A stretch of DNA of 33,046 bases. Origin: Deltaproteobacteria bacterium (lineage in GTDB: Bacteria > Myxococcota_A > Polyangia > JAAYKL01). The stretch's first letter is position 1; the number at the start of each line of letters is the position of its first letter. Shown piece by piece: positions 23,951 to 32,138 of this stretch. The position numbers were made by a program, and so were the translations under genes. The notes beneath the pieces were generated by a model. That model made no database searches. It saw only the letters and a list, made by a program, of their open reading frames with translations, and was not told the origin of the DNA. Location: assembly GCA_030595125.1 (NCBI GenBank), contig JAUVDV010000059.1:1-33046 (forward strand). Reading direction: 5' to 3'.

Positions 23951-24835
23951 GAGTCCGAGCAGGATGGAGCAGTACTTGTCGTCGGCGGACGAGGCGCGGG
24001 AGAGCAACACGATGGGCGCGGCGCCGCCTACCACGCACCCGCCGGTTCTCATGCTCCGCGAGAAGTAGATCATGGACTTGCCCATCAGGTTCCCGGCCAC
24101 CACGTCCGGGCAGTGAAGAATGTCCGCGCGTCCCGCAACCTCGCCACTGATTCCCTTGACGGCGGCCGCCTCGGGATCGATGGCTGCGAAGAAGTCGATG
24201 GGGCCGTCGACGATGCCGAAGCCCGCGAGTTCTCCTCCGTCCGAGTTCATCTCCTTCAGCGCCACCGCCTCTCTGGAGATGGGGATCTTGTCGGTGACCT
24301 CCTCGGTTGCGGCGAGGACGGCTACCCTGGGTTCTGGTACGTCGAGCGCGCGCATGGCCTCCACCGCGTTCTTGATGATCTGAACTCGCTGCTCGAGGGT
24401 CGGAAAAGGAACGATGCCGCTGTCGCTCACCATCAACAGTCGCCCGGCCTTTTCGTGATCGAACGCGGCCAGGTGGCTGATGATCCTGCCCTCGCGTTTG
24501 AGGCCGTTCTTGAAACATATTCGCATGAAATCCGGCGTGGGGATCACGCCTTTCATCAACGCGTTTACGTCGCCGGCGCGCACCATCTCCATGGCAGCCA
24601 GGGCGGCCTCGGTGTTATCCGCAATATCCAAGATCTCGTGTCCGGTCAGATCGATGTCCTGGCTTTGTGCGATCTTTTCTATCTCCGGTTTGTCTCCGAG
24701 CAGGACCGGGCTGGCGATTCCGTCCGCTGCGGCCCGCGCCACTCCCTTGAGAATGTTGCTCTCGTGGGCGCCCACAACCACCAGTTTGCGGGGTTCGTTC
24801 GCCCTGGCCCTCGCGGCCATGTCATCGAATCTCAT
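23939..24835 (-). CDS. ptb: Phosphate butyryltransferase (phosphate acyltransferase)
   Basis: A 298-residue protein, the normal length for Ptb. It swaps CoA for phosphate: acyl-CoA plus Pi gives acyl phosphate. Signatures are KLVVVGAHESNILKGVARA, VNALMKGVIPTPDFMR, RIISHLAAFDHEK, LLMVSDSGIVPFPTLEQRV, DGPIDFFAAIDPEAA, and the late ADILHCPDVVAGNLMGKSM region. It overlaps iorB by ATGA and is the last gene of the iorA-buk-iorB-ptb operon, so its substrate is probably the aryl- or acyl-CoA made by IorAB; butyryl-CoA is only the family name. The stop lies next to the inserted toxin-antitoxin cassette. Confidence 0.93.
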   Translation of the reverse strand: MRFDDMAARARANEPRKLVVVGAHESNILKGVARAAADGIASPVLLGDKPEIEKIAQSQDIDLTGHEILDIADNTEAALAAMEMVRAGDVNALMKGVIPTPDFMRICFKNGLKREGRIISHLAAFDHEKAGRLLMVSDSGIVPFPTLEQRVQIIKNAVEAMRALDVPEPRVAVLAATEEVTDKIPISREAVALKEMNSDGGELAGFGIVDGPIDFFAAIDPEAAAVKGISGEVAGRADILHCPDVVAGNLMGKSMIYFSRSMRTGGCVVGGAAPIVLLSRASSADDKYCSILLGLSCS

Positions 24836-25395
24836 TGCTGTGCCTTTCCTTTCTCGTAACCGATCTGGAGCGCGTCCAGATTGTCTGCAAGGAAAGCGGG
24901 TTTGGTAAGCGCGCTGACGGTTTCCTTGATCTCATCGTGCCCGAACGGGATCTCGGATTGAGCGCAAAGGTATCCGATGAGGTACAGGTTGGCGGTGAGC
25001 GGTTTTTTCTTTGCCATGGCAACGCCGTCCGCGTCGAAATTGTGAACTTTGATATCAGACTCCCGAAGCTGCTTCATGGCCGACTCGGGGATGCAGGACA
25101 GGTCCGGCGCGTTGACCAGGTAAATCCCACCGCCTCGAAGGAATTCGAGGTTGCGCAACCCCTCGGTGCGCTCGAGGCCCACGAGAACGTCCGCGGTTCC
25201 CGGGATGACCATGGCGCTGGACTGGTCGCCCATCTTGAAATGCGATACCACCGAACCTCCACGCTGGCTCATCCCGTGGGTTTCGGCGCCCATTACCTTG
25301 TCGCCCCTTTTCATCGCGGCCTCGAAGAATATCTTGCTGGCGAAAAGGATTCCCTGTCCGCCGACTCCTGCAAACAACATATTGAGAGCACTCAT
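24832..25395 (-). CDS. iorB: Indolepyruvate ferredoxin oxidoreductase, beta subunit
   Basis: A 187-residue protein, near the usual length. It is the gamma-type domain subunit of the 2-oxoacid:ferredoxin oxidoreductase that pairs with IorA. Seen motifs are NMLFAGVGGQGILFASKIFF, GAETHGMSQRGGSVVSHFK and VLVGLERTEGLRNLEFL. The pair turns aryl or branched 2-oxoacids plus CoA into acyl-CoA, CO2 and reduced ferredoxin. Its ATG shares four bases with the end of buk and its TGA shares four with the start of ptb, showing tight translational coupling. Confidence 0.95.
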   Translation of the reverse strand: MSALNMLFAGVGGQGILFASKIFFEAAMKRGDKVMGAETHGMSQRGGSVVSHFKMGDQSSAMVIPGTADVLVGLERTEGLRNLEFLRGGGIYLVNAPDLSCIPESAMKQLRESDIKVHNFDADGVAMAKKKPLTANLYLIGYLCAQSEIPFGHDEIKETVSALTKPAFLADNLDALQIGYEKGKAQQ

Positions 25396-26510
25396 GATCG
25401 CTCCTTTTCAAATTTCTTGATGTACGGCCCCATGGATTGCGCCTCGCACTCCCCGGTCACGGCCCGGATCGCTCCGAGGGCCAGGGCGAGCATTTCGTTC
25501 TCGCCGGGCTTAACGACTATTTTGGAACAGATCCAGGTCAGCCTTGGCTTCAGTTCATTGATGAAACGTTCCGAGCGGGCTATCCCGCCGGTCAACACTA
25601 CGGCGTCCACCTCTCCGAGGAGCACAGCCCCCATGGCCGCTGCTTCCTTTGAGATCTGCAACTCGGTGGCGTCGAGAACCATCCTCGCATTCTCGTCGCC
25701 GTCATCGATTCGTTTGTATATTTCGCGTACGTCGTCGGTTCCCAGGTGGGCGACCCAGCCGCCCTGCCCGACTATCAGCTTCTTCATCTCCTTGATGTCG
25801 TACTTGCCGCTGAAACACAGTTTGGCCAGATCCAGCGACGGCAGGGATCCGCTGCGGGTTGGGGCCATTGGGCCGTTTGCAGATGCGTCGTTGGCGTCCA
25901 CCTGCCGCCCCTTGCGGGATGCAGCGACGGTTATTCCCGAGCCGAGGTGCAGCACGATGAGATTGAGGTCCTCGAGCGATCGGCCCAGCTCCCGGGCCAC
26001 TGTCCGGGCAGCCGCCTTGACGTTGAGCGCGTGGGATAAGGCTCGCCTGGATATGGATGGCAGCCCGGTGATCCTGGATTCGTCCACGAACTCGTCCACG
26101 CTGACCGGGTCAACGATGAAGGCATTGCAACCGGCCTCGAGCGCCAGTTCATGGGCCAGCGGGGCGCCGAGCAGGGAGGGGTGCTCCACCATGATGCGTC
26201 CCTGGGAGATGGCCGACAGCATCGCCTCGTCCACTGCGTAGGTTCCGCTGTCCACCGGAGCGACGGGCCCTCCGCGACCGACCACCGCGGCGATGGATCC
26301 CATGTCCACACCGTTTTCAAGGAGCACGTTGCGGATCTTTGAGAGCCGGTAACTCTGCTGATAGTAAACCGAGGAGAACTCCTTGAGCTGTGCTCCCTCG
26401 TGACGGATATCAACCGAGAAGATCTCAGTGTCTCCGTTGTACATGGCAACCTTGGTGGACGTACCGCCGGGGTTGACCACCAGTACTTTTTTATTGGCTA
26501 CCGGAGCCAT
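25392..26510 (-). CDS. buk: Butyrate kinase
   Basis: A 372-residue protein. It belongs to the acetokinase family and makes ATP from acyl phosphate and ADP. Seen motifs are VLVVNPGGTSTKVAMYNGD (phosphate-binding loop), GRGGPVAPVDSGTYAVDEAM, VEHPSLLGAPLAHELA, FIVDPVSVDEFVDESRITG, LGSGITVAASRKGRQVDAND and AVVLTGGIARSERFINELKP near the C-terminus. Its start lies 1 bp after the iorA stop (TGA-G-ATG) and it overlaps iorB by 4 bp. Its position between iorA and iorB argues that it acts on the product of that oxidoreductase, through Ptb. Confidence 0.96.
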   Translation of the reverse strand: MAPVANKKVLVVNPGGTSTKVAMYNGDTEIFSVDIRHEGAQLKEFSSVYYQQSYRLSKIRNVLLENGVDMGSIAAVVGRGGPVAPVDSGTYAVDEAMLSAISQGRIMVEHPSLLGAPLAHELALEAGCNAFIVDPVSVDEFVDESRITGLPSISRRALSHALNVKAAARTVARELGRSLEDLNLIVLHLGSGITVAASRKGRQVDANDASANGPMAPTRSGSLPSLDLAKLCFSGKYDIKEMKKLIVGQGGWVAHLGTDDVREIYKRIDDGDENARMVLDATELQISKEAAAMGAVLLGEVDAVVLTGGIARSERFINELKPRLTWICSKIVVKPGENEMLALALGAIRAVTGECEAQSMGPYIKKFEKERS

Positions 26511-26511
26511 C

Positions 26512-28413
26512 TCAATTCTCCAGGAGCTGTATCGCGCCCCGGTTGCAAACAGGGATGCACTGGCCGCAGTCGGCGCAAACCCGTCGATCGATGACCGTGT
26601 AGAACCGGCCTTCCTTGCCCTCTACCGGATCTCCCTTGACCAGCGCGGTGCACTCGAAGGTCTTCCGGCACAGGCCGCAACCGTTACAGTTGTCGTTGAT
26701 GGTAACCGGGCTCACGTTGGCCCTGGCGGCAGCCTTGTCGTTGATGAGGCACCCGTGCCTGGCGATGATGACCGCCACCCGTCCTTCGGGTCCGCGGCAA
26801 TGTTCCTGCGCCTCCTTCAGCACGTCCCGCATTCCATCCTGATCGTAGGGATCCTGAACGCGCACGAACCTGGCGCCGAGGCCCTTGCATGCGTCCTCCA
26901 GGGGAAGCACCGTTCCGAGGGTCCCGTCGGCCTGAACGCCGAGGGCCAGGGTGGGCTGCATGCCGGTCATGGCCGTGACCAGGTTGTCGAGGATGACCAG
27001 GATGTAGCGCGCGTCCGAGTAGATGGCCCCTGCCAGGGCGGGCAGGCCGCCGTGGTAGAAGGTGGAGTCTCCTATGGTGGCCACGATGGGCGGGATGTCC
27101 CCCTTGTCGTGGTTGTACGCGTGGTAGAAACCGGTGGCCATGGAGATAGCGGCGCCCATGTCGAGGCACGTATCCACCGCGTCCAGGTTGAGTCCCAGCG
27201 TGTAGCAACCGATGTCGGAGGTGTAGATGCCCTTTTTCCCAAAGAGTTTTCTGATGGTGTAGAACGACGATCTGTGTGGACATCCGGGGCACAGGCTGGC
27301 CGGCCTCACCGGGATCTCCAGATCATTGACGACCTCCCGCAGATCTTTTGAGATCGCCCATGGCTCGTCGATCACCCCGGCGTCAGTCAGTACCTTTGAA
27401 AGAACATCGGTGAGAACTTCGCCGGTCAGCTCTCCTGCATCCGGGACGGTGCCGTCGTGCCGGCCCATTACCCGGTTTCGCATGGAGAGTTGCAGTTCGA
27501 TCACCGCGTCGGGCTCCTCGACAACCAGCACCTTGTCGTATTTGGAGGCGAACCCCTCGATGGTCTTTTTGGGATACGGGAAGGCGGTGCCGATCTTGAG
27601 GATCGGGACCCGCTCGAAGGCGCCGTGCTCCTTGAGAATGTCGCGAATGGTGGCATACGGCATGCCCGCGGCTATTATTGCGAAGCTCGACTTTGCGTCC
27701 GCGTTGTCCACGAAATTGAAGGTGGTGTCAGCCTCGAAATCTTCGGTGATCCTGGCCAGCTTCTCGTTCAACTGCTGGTGCAGCTTGAGCCTGTACCTGG
27801 GGGTCGCCGCCCATCGGTGGGTGTCCTTGACGAAGTTGGCCGGACGATCGAGAACCGTGGGCTCTTCCAGCGTGGAACTCTCGCGACCGTGGCATACCCG
27901 CAGAGAAGGCCGCATTATCACCGGGATCTCGTATTTCTCCGAGAGTTCGTAAGCGTAGGGCACCATTCTCCGCGCCTCGTCGGGGGACGCCGGATCGAGA
28001 GCGGGGATCTTGGCGAACAGGGCGAACATGCGCGTGTCCTGCTCGGTCTGGGACGAGTGGGGTCCCGGATCGTCGGCGGTGATGATGAGGAATCCACCTT
28101 TTACGCCCGTATACGCGGAGCTCATCATGGGGTCGGCGGCCACGTTCATGCCCACCTGTTTCATGATCACGGTTGTTCGCTTGCCCGTGTACGACGCGGC
28201 GAGCGCCTCCTCGAAAGCCACCTTTTCGTTGGCGGACCATTCGGAGTGAACGTCGATGTTCTCTACCCTGGCAAACCGGACGAATGACGGCAGGATCTCC
28301 GAACTCGGAGTTCCCGGATACGACATGGCGAGTTGACAGCCGGCCTCGACCAGGCCTCGACCGATCGCCTCGTTACCCAACAGAACCATTGTTTTACCTG
28401 CAAAATCGGACAT
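26512..28413 (-). CDS. iorA: Indolepyruvate ferredoxin oxidoreductase, alpha subunit
   Basis: A 633-residue protein with GAGGT before the ATG. It has the fused pyrimidine and TPP-binding domains of the family: MVLLGNEAIGRGLVEAGCQL, SYPGTPSSEILP, ITADDPGPHSSQTEQDTRMF, SLCPGCPHRSSFYTIRKL, and SDIGCYTLGL followed by IGDSTFYHGGLPALAGAIY (TPP/Mg site). The C-terminus holds two 4Fe-4S clusters: Cys576, 579, 582, 588 and Cys613, 616, 619, 623. It oxidises indolepyruvate and similar arylpyruvates from amino-acid transamination, giving acyl-CoA and reduced ferredoxin. It is oxygen-sensitive in known members, pointing to anaerobic metabolism. It is the first gene of the operon. Confidence 0.97.
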   Translation of the reverse strand: MSDFAGKTMVLLGNEAIGRGLVEAGCQLAMSYPGTPSSEILPSFVRFARVENIDVHSEWSANEKVAFEEALAASYTGKRTTVIMKQVGMNVAADPMMSSAYTGVKGGFLIITADDPGPHSSQTEQDTRMFALFAKIPALDPASPDEARRMVPYAYELSEKYEIPVIMRPSLRVCHGRESSTLEEPTVLDRPANFVKDTHRWAATPRYRLKLHQQLNEKLARITEDFEADTTFNFVDNADAKSSFAIIAAGMPYATIRDILKEHGAFERVPILKIGTAFPYPKKTIEGFASKYDKVLVVEEPDAVIELQLSMRNRVMGRHDGTVPDAGELTGEVLTDVLSKVLTDAGVIDEPWAISKDLREVVNDLEIPVRPASLCPGCPHRSSFYTIRKLFGKKGIYTSDIGCYTLGLNLDAVDTCLDMGAAISMATGFYHAYNHDKGDIPPIVATIGDSTFYHGGLPALAGAIYSDARYILVILDNLVTAMTGMQPTLALGVQADGTLGTVLPLEDACKGLGARFVRVQDPYDQDGMRDVLKEAQEHCRGPEGRVAVIIARHGCLINDKAAARANVSPVTINDNCNGCGLCRKTFECTALVKGDPVEGKEGRFYTVIDRRVCADCGQCIPVCNRGAIQLLEN

Positions 28414-28667
28414 TTTTTACCTCTGAAAAATCGGCGCCCATGTCACTCCCAACTTGTGGGAGGCACGGCGCGTTGAACCTCTTGCCGAGGTCGTTTTGGG
28501 CCCTAGAAGAGGTGTTTTTCGGGGGGCGCGCGGAGGGCTTCCATCTCACCGATGCGCTTGTAGAAGCGGGCATTGCCTGCCTGGCGCACCTTTGAATGGG
28601 GTTGAACTTGCATATTGTTCGTCATACCTTCAGTGTTGAAAAGCGCTACCTTTTGGGGGCAGACGCC
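28414..28667. other. Divergent intergenic region upstream of iorA
   Basis: It includes a CTCCCA-ACTTG-TGGGAG hairpin (28446-28462), 33 bases from the iorA start, possibly in the iorA leader. TTGAAC (28602-28607), then TACCTT (28626-28631) 18 bp later, may be a promoter for the gene at 28668. Nothing else is evident. Confidence 0.35.
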
Positions 28668-29156
28668 ATGCAGATACCAGGAACACTCTTTACTTCGTAC
28701 AATCTCTGGTACGAAAACGCCATGAAAATGTTCTCCATCAACTACAAGAAGGGGGATATCATCCCGGCGGGCACGCTGATGGCCGACGCAGTGCTTCACA
28801 CGGGCCACAAGTCCAGGCTCGATCTCACATGGGGAGAAACCGGCGCGCGGTTTACCATCTACTTCCAGTCCAGGTTTCACCCGGGCATCACCGCCGAGCA
28901 GTTTGCCGGCCGTCTGCTGGTCCGGCAGTCCCTCGAGGAGCTCACCGAGGGGATGAGCGATCATGAGAAGAGCTGCATAGAGCGGGCTGTCGTGGAGCCC
29001 GAAATGTCCGGCAAGGCGGTGCTGGTGTCCTTTGGTTATCCTCCGGAGCACTTCACGCCGTCCGTGCAAGACAACAAATGGTTTTATTGGATGAATCGCT
29101 ACGTCAAGAAGGAACTCCGTTTCGACGAGAACGGCATGACCGTCAACGGAATGTAG
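28668..29156 (+). CDS. Hypothetical protein
   Basis: A 162-residue protein if it begins at the ATG at 28668 (GGGGG about 9 bp upstream, candidate promoter at 28602-28631); a longer reading from the ATG at 28596 is possible but has no ribosome binding site. No signal peptide or transmembrane segment is visible. Composition is mixed, with aromatic clusters (FTSYNLWYENAMKMFSINYK, WFYWMNRYVKKELRF). I do not recognise the family. It runs opposite to iorA, so it is unlikely to be in that operon. Confidence 0.7.
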   Translation: MQIPGTLFTSYNLWYENAMKMFSINYKKGDIIPAGTLMADAVLHTGHKSRLDLTWGETGARFTIYFQSRFHPGITAEQFAGRLLVRQSLEELTEGMSDHEKSCIERAVVEPEMSGKAVLVSFGYPPEHFTPSVQDNKWFYWMNRYVKKELRFDENGMTVNGM

Positions 29157-29246
29157 TTTCGCACTCGCGACTGTTCAATGTTGCTAGCCCTTTCTGCTCC
29201 AGCACCGCGGAAGTGAATCCCGCGGCCAGAAATGAAGAACACAAAA

Positions 29247-29333
29247 GGCCAGAGGCCTCAAGAGAAGACACTTGAGAAGCAGCCCGCAGGGCTTGCGCGC
29301 AGCGCATCGTGGCCGCGGGTTTTATACCCGCGG
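29247..29333. other. Cluster of four short hairpins
   Basis: Inverted repeats in order: GGCC-AGA-GGCC (29247-29257), CTCAAG with CTTGAG (29257-29276), AGCCC-GCA-GGGCT (29281-29293) and CCGCGGG with CCCGCGG (29313-29333). They lie between the stop at 29156 and the promoter at 29368. No T-tract follows, so a standard terminator is unlikely. Confidence 0.5.
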
Positions 29334-29367
29334 GACAGGGTGGATTTCTTCCATATTCGGCTTTATG

Positions 29368-29376
29368 TGCTACAAT
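29368..29376 (+). promoter_or_regulatory. Extended -10 promoter for the lytic transglycosylase gene
   Basis: TGCTACAAT, identical to 20081-20089. The -10 ends only 7 bp before the ATG at 29384 and there is no Shine-Dalgarno, so the transcript would be almost leaderless. Confidence 0.5.
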
Positions 29377-29383
29377 AACCTAC

Positions 29384-30181
29384 ATGTCGTACCTGTTAAC
29401 GCGAAAACTTCTGATCTTGGTTGCGGCGGCAATGCTGGTTGTTGTTGGTGGTTGCGGCGGCGCGTCCACTAAAACGTCCACGAAGACCACCAGCTCTCAC
29501 AAGAAGAAGAGCAGCCACTCAAAGGTTTCCCACAATGGCGACCGCAAGGGCGTCGGGGGATCCGTGGCACAGACGACTCGCGCCGTGACAATGAAGCGAA
29601 AGGGGTCGTGGGGGGTTACTTCCGAGAAGGTCAGGGATGTGGCGCCCCTCGTTTCGAAGGCGGCGAAAAAGAACAATATCTCCGAGGATTTGATCTTCGG
29701 GATCATCTGGGTGGAGTCCAGGTTCAATCGAAAGGCGGTCTCCCCCGTCGGCGCCCGCGGCCTGATGCAGCTGATGCCGAGGACGGCGGACTACCTGGCA
29801 GAGTGCATAGACTGGAAGGGCAGCCACCGCTCTTTCGACCCTGAGTTCAACGTGGCCGCCGGGAGCTACTACATTGCGCGGCTTGTCAAACAGTTCGACG
29901 GCGACGAGGATCTCGCCCTGGCCGCCTACAACGCGGGCCCCACCAAGATCCGCCGGTGGATGAAGGGGGACGGATTGCCCAAAGTGTCAATCGAGTACCA
30001 CACGATGGTCCAGACGGCGCGGGGGTTCTTCGGGGGGACGAGCTCATCTCGGCCCGGCAGCCGCACGGTTGTTCCCACTGACGACGATCTGGATCGCCTG
30101 GGTCTGGCGATCCTCATCTCGGGCCTTTCCGACAAGCAATTCGGGCTCGAGCGCACCGACGACGCCAACCCCTTCGACTAG
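29384..30181 (+). CDS. Lytic transglycosylase lipoprotein (SLT domain)
   Basis: A 265-residue protein. The ATG at 29384 gives a lipoprotein signal ending VVGGC (Cys24). A Ser/Thr/Lys-rich linker leads to the SLT domain (about residues 85-210). Catalytic Glu111 is in GIIWVESRFNRKAVSP; GARGLMQLMPRTA and LALAAYNAGPTKIRRW are the other signature motifs. It cleaves the peptidoglycan glycan strand, forming 1,6-anhydro-muropeptides, in the periplasm. A short tail follows the domain. A start at the GTG at 29309 would add 25 residues and hide the signal peptide, so it is disfavoured. Confidence 0.95.
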   Translation: MSYLLTRKLLILVAAAMLVVVGGCGGASTKTSTKTTSSHKKKSSHSKVSHNGDRKGVGGSVAQTTRAVTMKRKGSWGVTSEKVRDVAPLVSKAAKKNNISEDLIFGIIWVESRFNRKAVSPVGARGLMQLMPRTADYLAECIDWKGSHRSFDPEFNVAAGSYYIARLVKQFDGDEDLALAAYNAGPTKIRRWMKGDGLPKVSIEYHTMVQTARGFFGGTSSSRPGSRTVVPTDDDLDRLGLAILISGLSDKQFGLERTDDANPFD

Positions 30182-30246
30182 ACGAAGTCATCGGTTTCTA
30201 TATACTGCTCGACAATCATCCGAAGTGAAAAAACCTGGGAGGAACC

Positions 30247-31029
30247 ATGGCGATCAAACACGCGATAGCGGCCCTGTCACTGGTTATGTTGTTTCTGGCA
30301 ACTGCGAGGGCGGGCGCCGGGGAGAACGCGAGCCCACAGGGTGGCGATGCCGACACTCCATTTTTCGGCGTGAGCCTGGGTGTCAAGGGCGCTTTCGGGG
30401 GCAACTTCGTTACCGATCCCGACAACGCACCCGACTGGGCTATCATCTACGATGACGGCGCCGGCGGAATAGGGGGCGGCGGCGGCCTGTACACCGAGTT
30501 CAGAATCCTCAAGGGGCACCTGGGTCTGGAGTTCGATCTGATCTTCGAGAAAAACAAGAACTGGAGCAGCATCACCTTCAACAACCTGGTCGAAATGGAC
30601 TGGATCTTCACCTTCAACGCGGTTCGGATGCCCCTTCTACTGGAGGGTAACGTGGAGAACGATCTCGTCAGGGGGAGTCTGAGTGTGGGACCGGAGTTCG
30701 TGGTGGGCACCGGCGCGAGCACCGATATCCAGGTCACGGAGGGCAGCCAGTATATAGACGAAAACGATCTCCAGGCGTTGCGAAACAGGTTCACCGCAAC
30801 CAAGCAAACCGACACCTACATTTGCTTCGGCCTGGGCCTGGCGATCAAGGTATGGAAGCTGGCGATCACGATCGACATGCGGTACGCGTACAACCTGACT
30901 CAACCCTCGGAATACGATGACAGGGTAGAGTATTCGGGAAGCGAAACAGATCTCGATGTCGAGACCATCGCGTCCAACTCAATGGATCTTCGCATACTTC
31001 TCGGAGTGGCCTACGAGCTGGGGTTTTAG
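30247..31029 (+). CDS. Outer-membrane beta-barrel protein
   Basis: A 260-residue protein. GGGAGGAA precedes the ATG. The signal peptide is cleaved near residue 22-24 (ATARAGA). The mature protein alternates short amphipathic strands with Gly and Asn turns (FFGVSLGVKGAFGGNF, GHLGLEFDLIFEKNKN, VKVWKLAITIDMRYAYNL-like stretch with WKLAITIDMRYAYNLT), ending in MDLRILLGVAYELGF, a C-terminal Phe strand recognised by the BAM complex. It resembles PorT-like or general outer-membrane beta-barrels. The stop overlaps the convergent gene's stop by three bases. Confidence 0.88.
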   Translation: MAIKHAIAALSLVMLFLATARAGAGENASPQGGDADTPFFGVSLGVKGAFGGNFVTDPDNAPDWAIIYDDGAGGIGGGGGLYTEFRILKGHLGLEFDLIFEKNKNWSSITFNNLVEMDWIFTFNAVRMPLLLEGNVENDLVRGSLSVGPEFVVGTGASTDIQVTEGSQYIDENDLQALRNRFTATKQTDTYICFGLGLAIKVWKLAITIDMRYAYNLTQPSEYDDRVEYSGSETDLDVETIASNSMDLRILLGVAYELGF

Positions 31030-31595
31030 ATTTCCCAGGTAGCGTGAAATTCGCAAAACTCGTCGCCGGCGACCTTGCACGTGGGATGGGTGATCCGAAC
31101 GTTGTCCGCTCCGGTGAGCAAGAGAGCCTCGGTGAGCCCGCCGACGATGGTCTTGCAGAGATTTCTGGTGGTTCGAACGTCGCCGATCACTCGCGCAATT
31201 CCCACGCCGGGCTTCTCGACGGTGGTTTTCAGGGTTGTTCCCTGAAAGATCATGGTCCACAGGATGTTGGATCTTCTTACCAGCCAGTCGGTTCCGCCCA
31301 CCCGGAAGAATGCCCGGTAGATTGAGTTCATTCCGTCGAAAATGACCTTGCTGCCCATGGAGAAATACGGGTCCGGCATTTTTCTCGTATAGCCCATGTT
31401 GATGGCGTCGAGCAGTTGAAGGTACGACTCCAGTGGGTACCACAGGGCGGGCAGAATTTCCTGATTGAAGAGGTCGCGGTAGTGAACCGGAAGCGCCTGC
31501 AGGGTTTCCTCTTTTTTTTCGTGCTCGTCCAGGAATTCGAACACCGACTTGATACAGGCGCCCTTTATCTGGGCATCAGCCGTGGTATCGGTCAT
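31026..31595 (-). CDS. DUF2378 / 4VR-like protein
   Basis: A 189-residue protein starting at MTDTTADAQ (31595), since the longer frame overlaps the upstream gene. It has the outline of the Myxococcota paralogous family DUF2378 (TIGR02265): a helical first half (FNQEILPALWYPLESYLQLL) and a C-terminal half close to 4-vinyl-reductase (4VR/V4R) domains, ending in PTCKVAGDEFCEFHATW with two Cys and a His that could bind metal or a small ligand. The function in cells is unknown. It follows the small gene at 31604 with an 8-bp gap. Confidence 0.75.
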   Translation of the reverse strand: MTDTTADAQIKGACIKSVFEFLDEHEKKEETLQALPVHYRDLFNQEILPALWYPLESYLQLLDAINMGYTRKMPDPYFSMGSKVIFDGMNSIYRAFFRVGGTDWLVRRSNILWTMIFQGTTLKTTVEKPGVGIARVIGDVRTTRNLCKTIVGGLTEALLLTGADNVRITHPTCKVAGDEFCEFHATWEI

Positions 31596-31603
31596 CCGGG
31601 GTT

Positions 31604-31780
31604 CTATTCGTCCACGATCTCTTCGGCTTCCCAGGCTTCCCATTTGGCTTCGCGAACAGATTTGTCCTCGAAGTCTACCCAGCGACCGAGCACGAAGGCC
31701 TTGTCCGCCAGGGCGTCATAGTCGCCGAGAACCTTGGTGGAACCGTCCGAAAAAGTGGCCAGGAATATCTTGCCGTCCAT
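31604..31780 (-). CDS. Small acidic protein
   Basis: A 58-residue protein. The ATG at 31780 follows a strong GGAGGTAGACTC ribosome binding site, whereas the longer frame does not. The sequence (MDGKIFLATFSDGSTKVLGD, then WVDFEDKSVREAKWEAWEAE) contains a beta-rich start and an acidic amphipathic helix at the end. It is too short to place in a family. It precedes the DUF2378-like gene in the same direction and probably shares its transcript. Confidence 0.7.
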   Translation of the reverse strand: MDGKIFLATFSDGSTKVLGDYDALADKAFVLGRWVDFEDKSVREAKWEAWEAEEIVDE

Positions 31781-31995
31781 GAGTCTACCTCCAGATCTTT
31801 TGATAGCGCGAAACGCAACCATCAACGGTCGTGGCTATCTTTCTATTGTTAGCGCAAGATTGTGTGTGGCTGAAATTTTTGGCTTTTTTCCAGGGATGAG
31901 TTCTTTGACGCCGGGATCTTGACAACATTGTGCAAGAGGGTACCTTCCCCGTGCCCGGCGTGTAACGTCGAGCTGCTGAGCCTCCCGCGAAGCAA
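31781..31995. other. Divergent intergenic region with the tRNA promoter
   Basis: TTGACA (31919-31924), 16 bp, TACCTT (31941-31946), then the tRNA start about 50 bp later; the spacing and GC-rich stretch after the -10 suit a tRNA promoter. Nothing coding is seen. Confidence 0.5.
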
Positions 31996-32068
31996 GCCAA
32001 CATAGCTCAGTTGGTAGAGCAGCGCATTCGTAATGCGCAGGTCTTCGGTTCGAGTCCGATTGTTGGCT
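31996..32068 (+). tRNA. tRNA-Thr (anticodon CGT)
   Basis: A 73-base cloverleaf: acceptor GCCAACA/TGTTGGC, D-arm with AGCTCAGTTGGTAGAGC, anticodon stem GCGCA/TGCGC with loop TTCGTAA (anticodon 32029-32031), T-arm with GGTTCGAGTCC. The 3' CCA is not encoded. It serves as the likely integration site for the element to its right. Confidence 0.95.
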
Positions 32069-32072
32069 CCGC

Positions 32073-32114
32073 AAAGGCCCGGAAAACAAAGAGTTTTTCG
32101 GGCCTTTCTTTTTT
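32073..32114 (+). terminator. Rho-independent terminator after tRNA-Thr
   Basis: A 15-bp stem AAAGGCCCGGAAAAC with loop AAAGA and GTTTTTCGGGCCTTT, followed by CTTTTTT. One G-T wobble pair is present. It should stop transcription before the integrase region. Confidence 0.88.
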
Positions 32115-32138
32115 CTGCCTCTTGCCGATCACCCTCCA

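Noticed and set aside
24838-26241. Long plus-strand ORF opposite iorB and buk
   Set aside because: The minus-strand genes have clear family motifs and coupled starts; this is a high-GC shadow frame.
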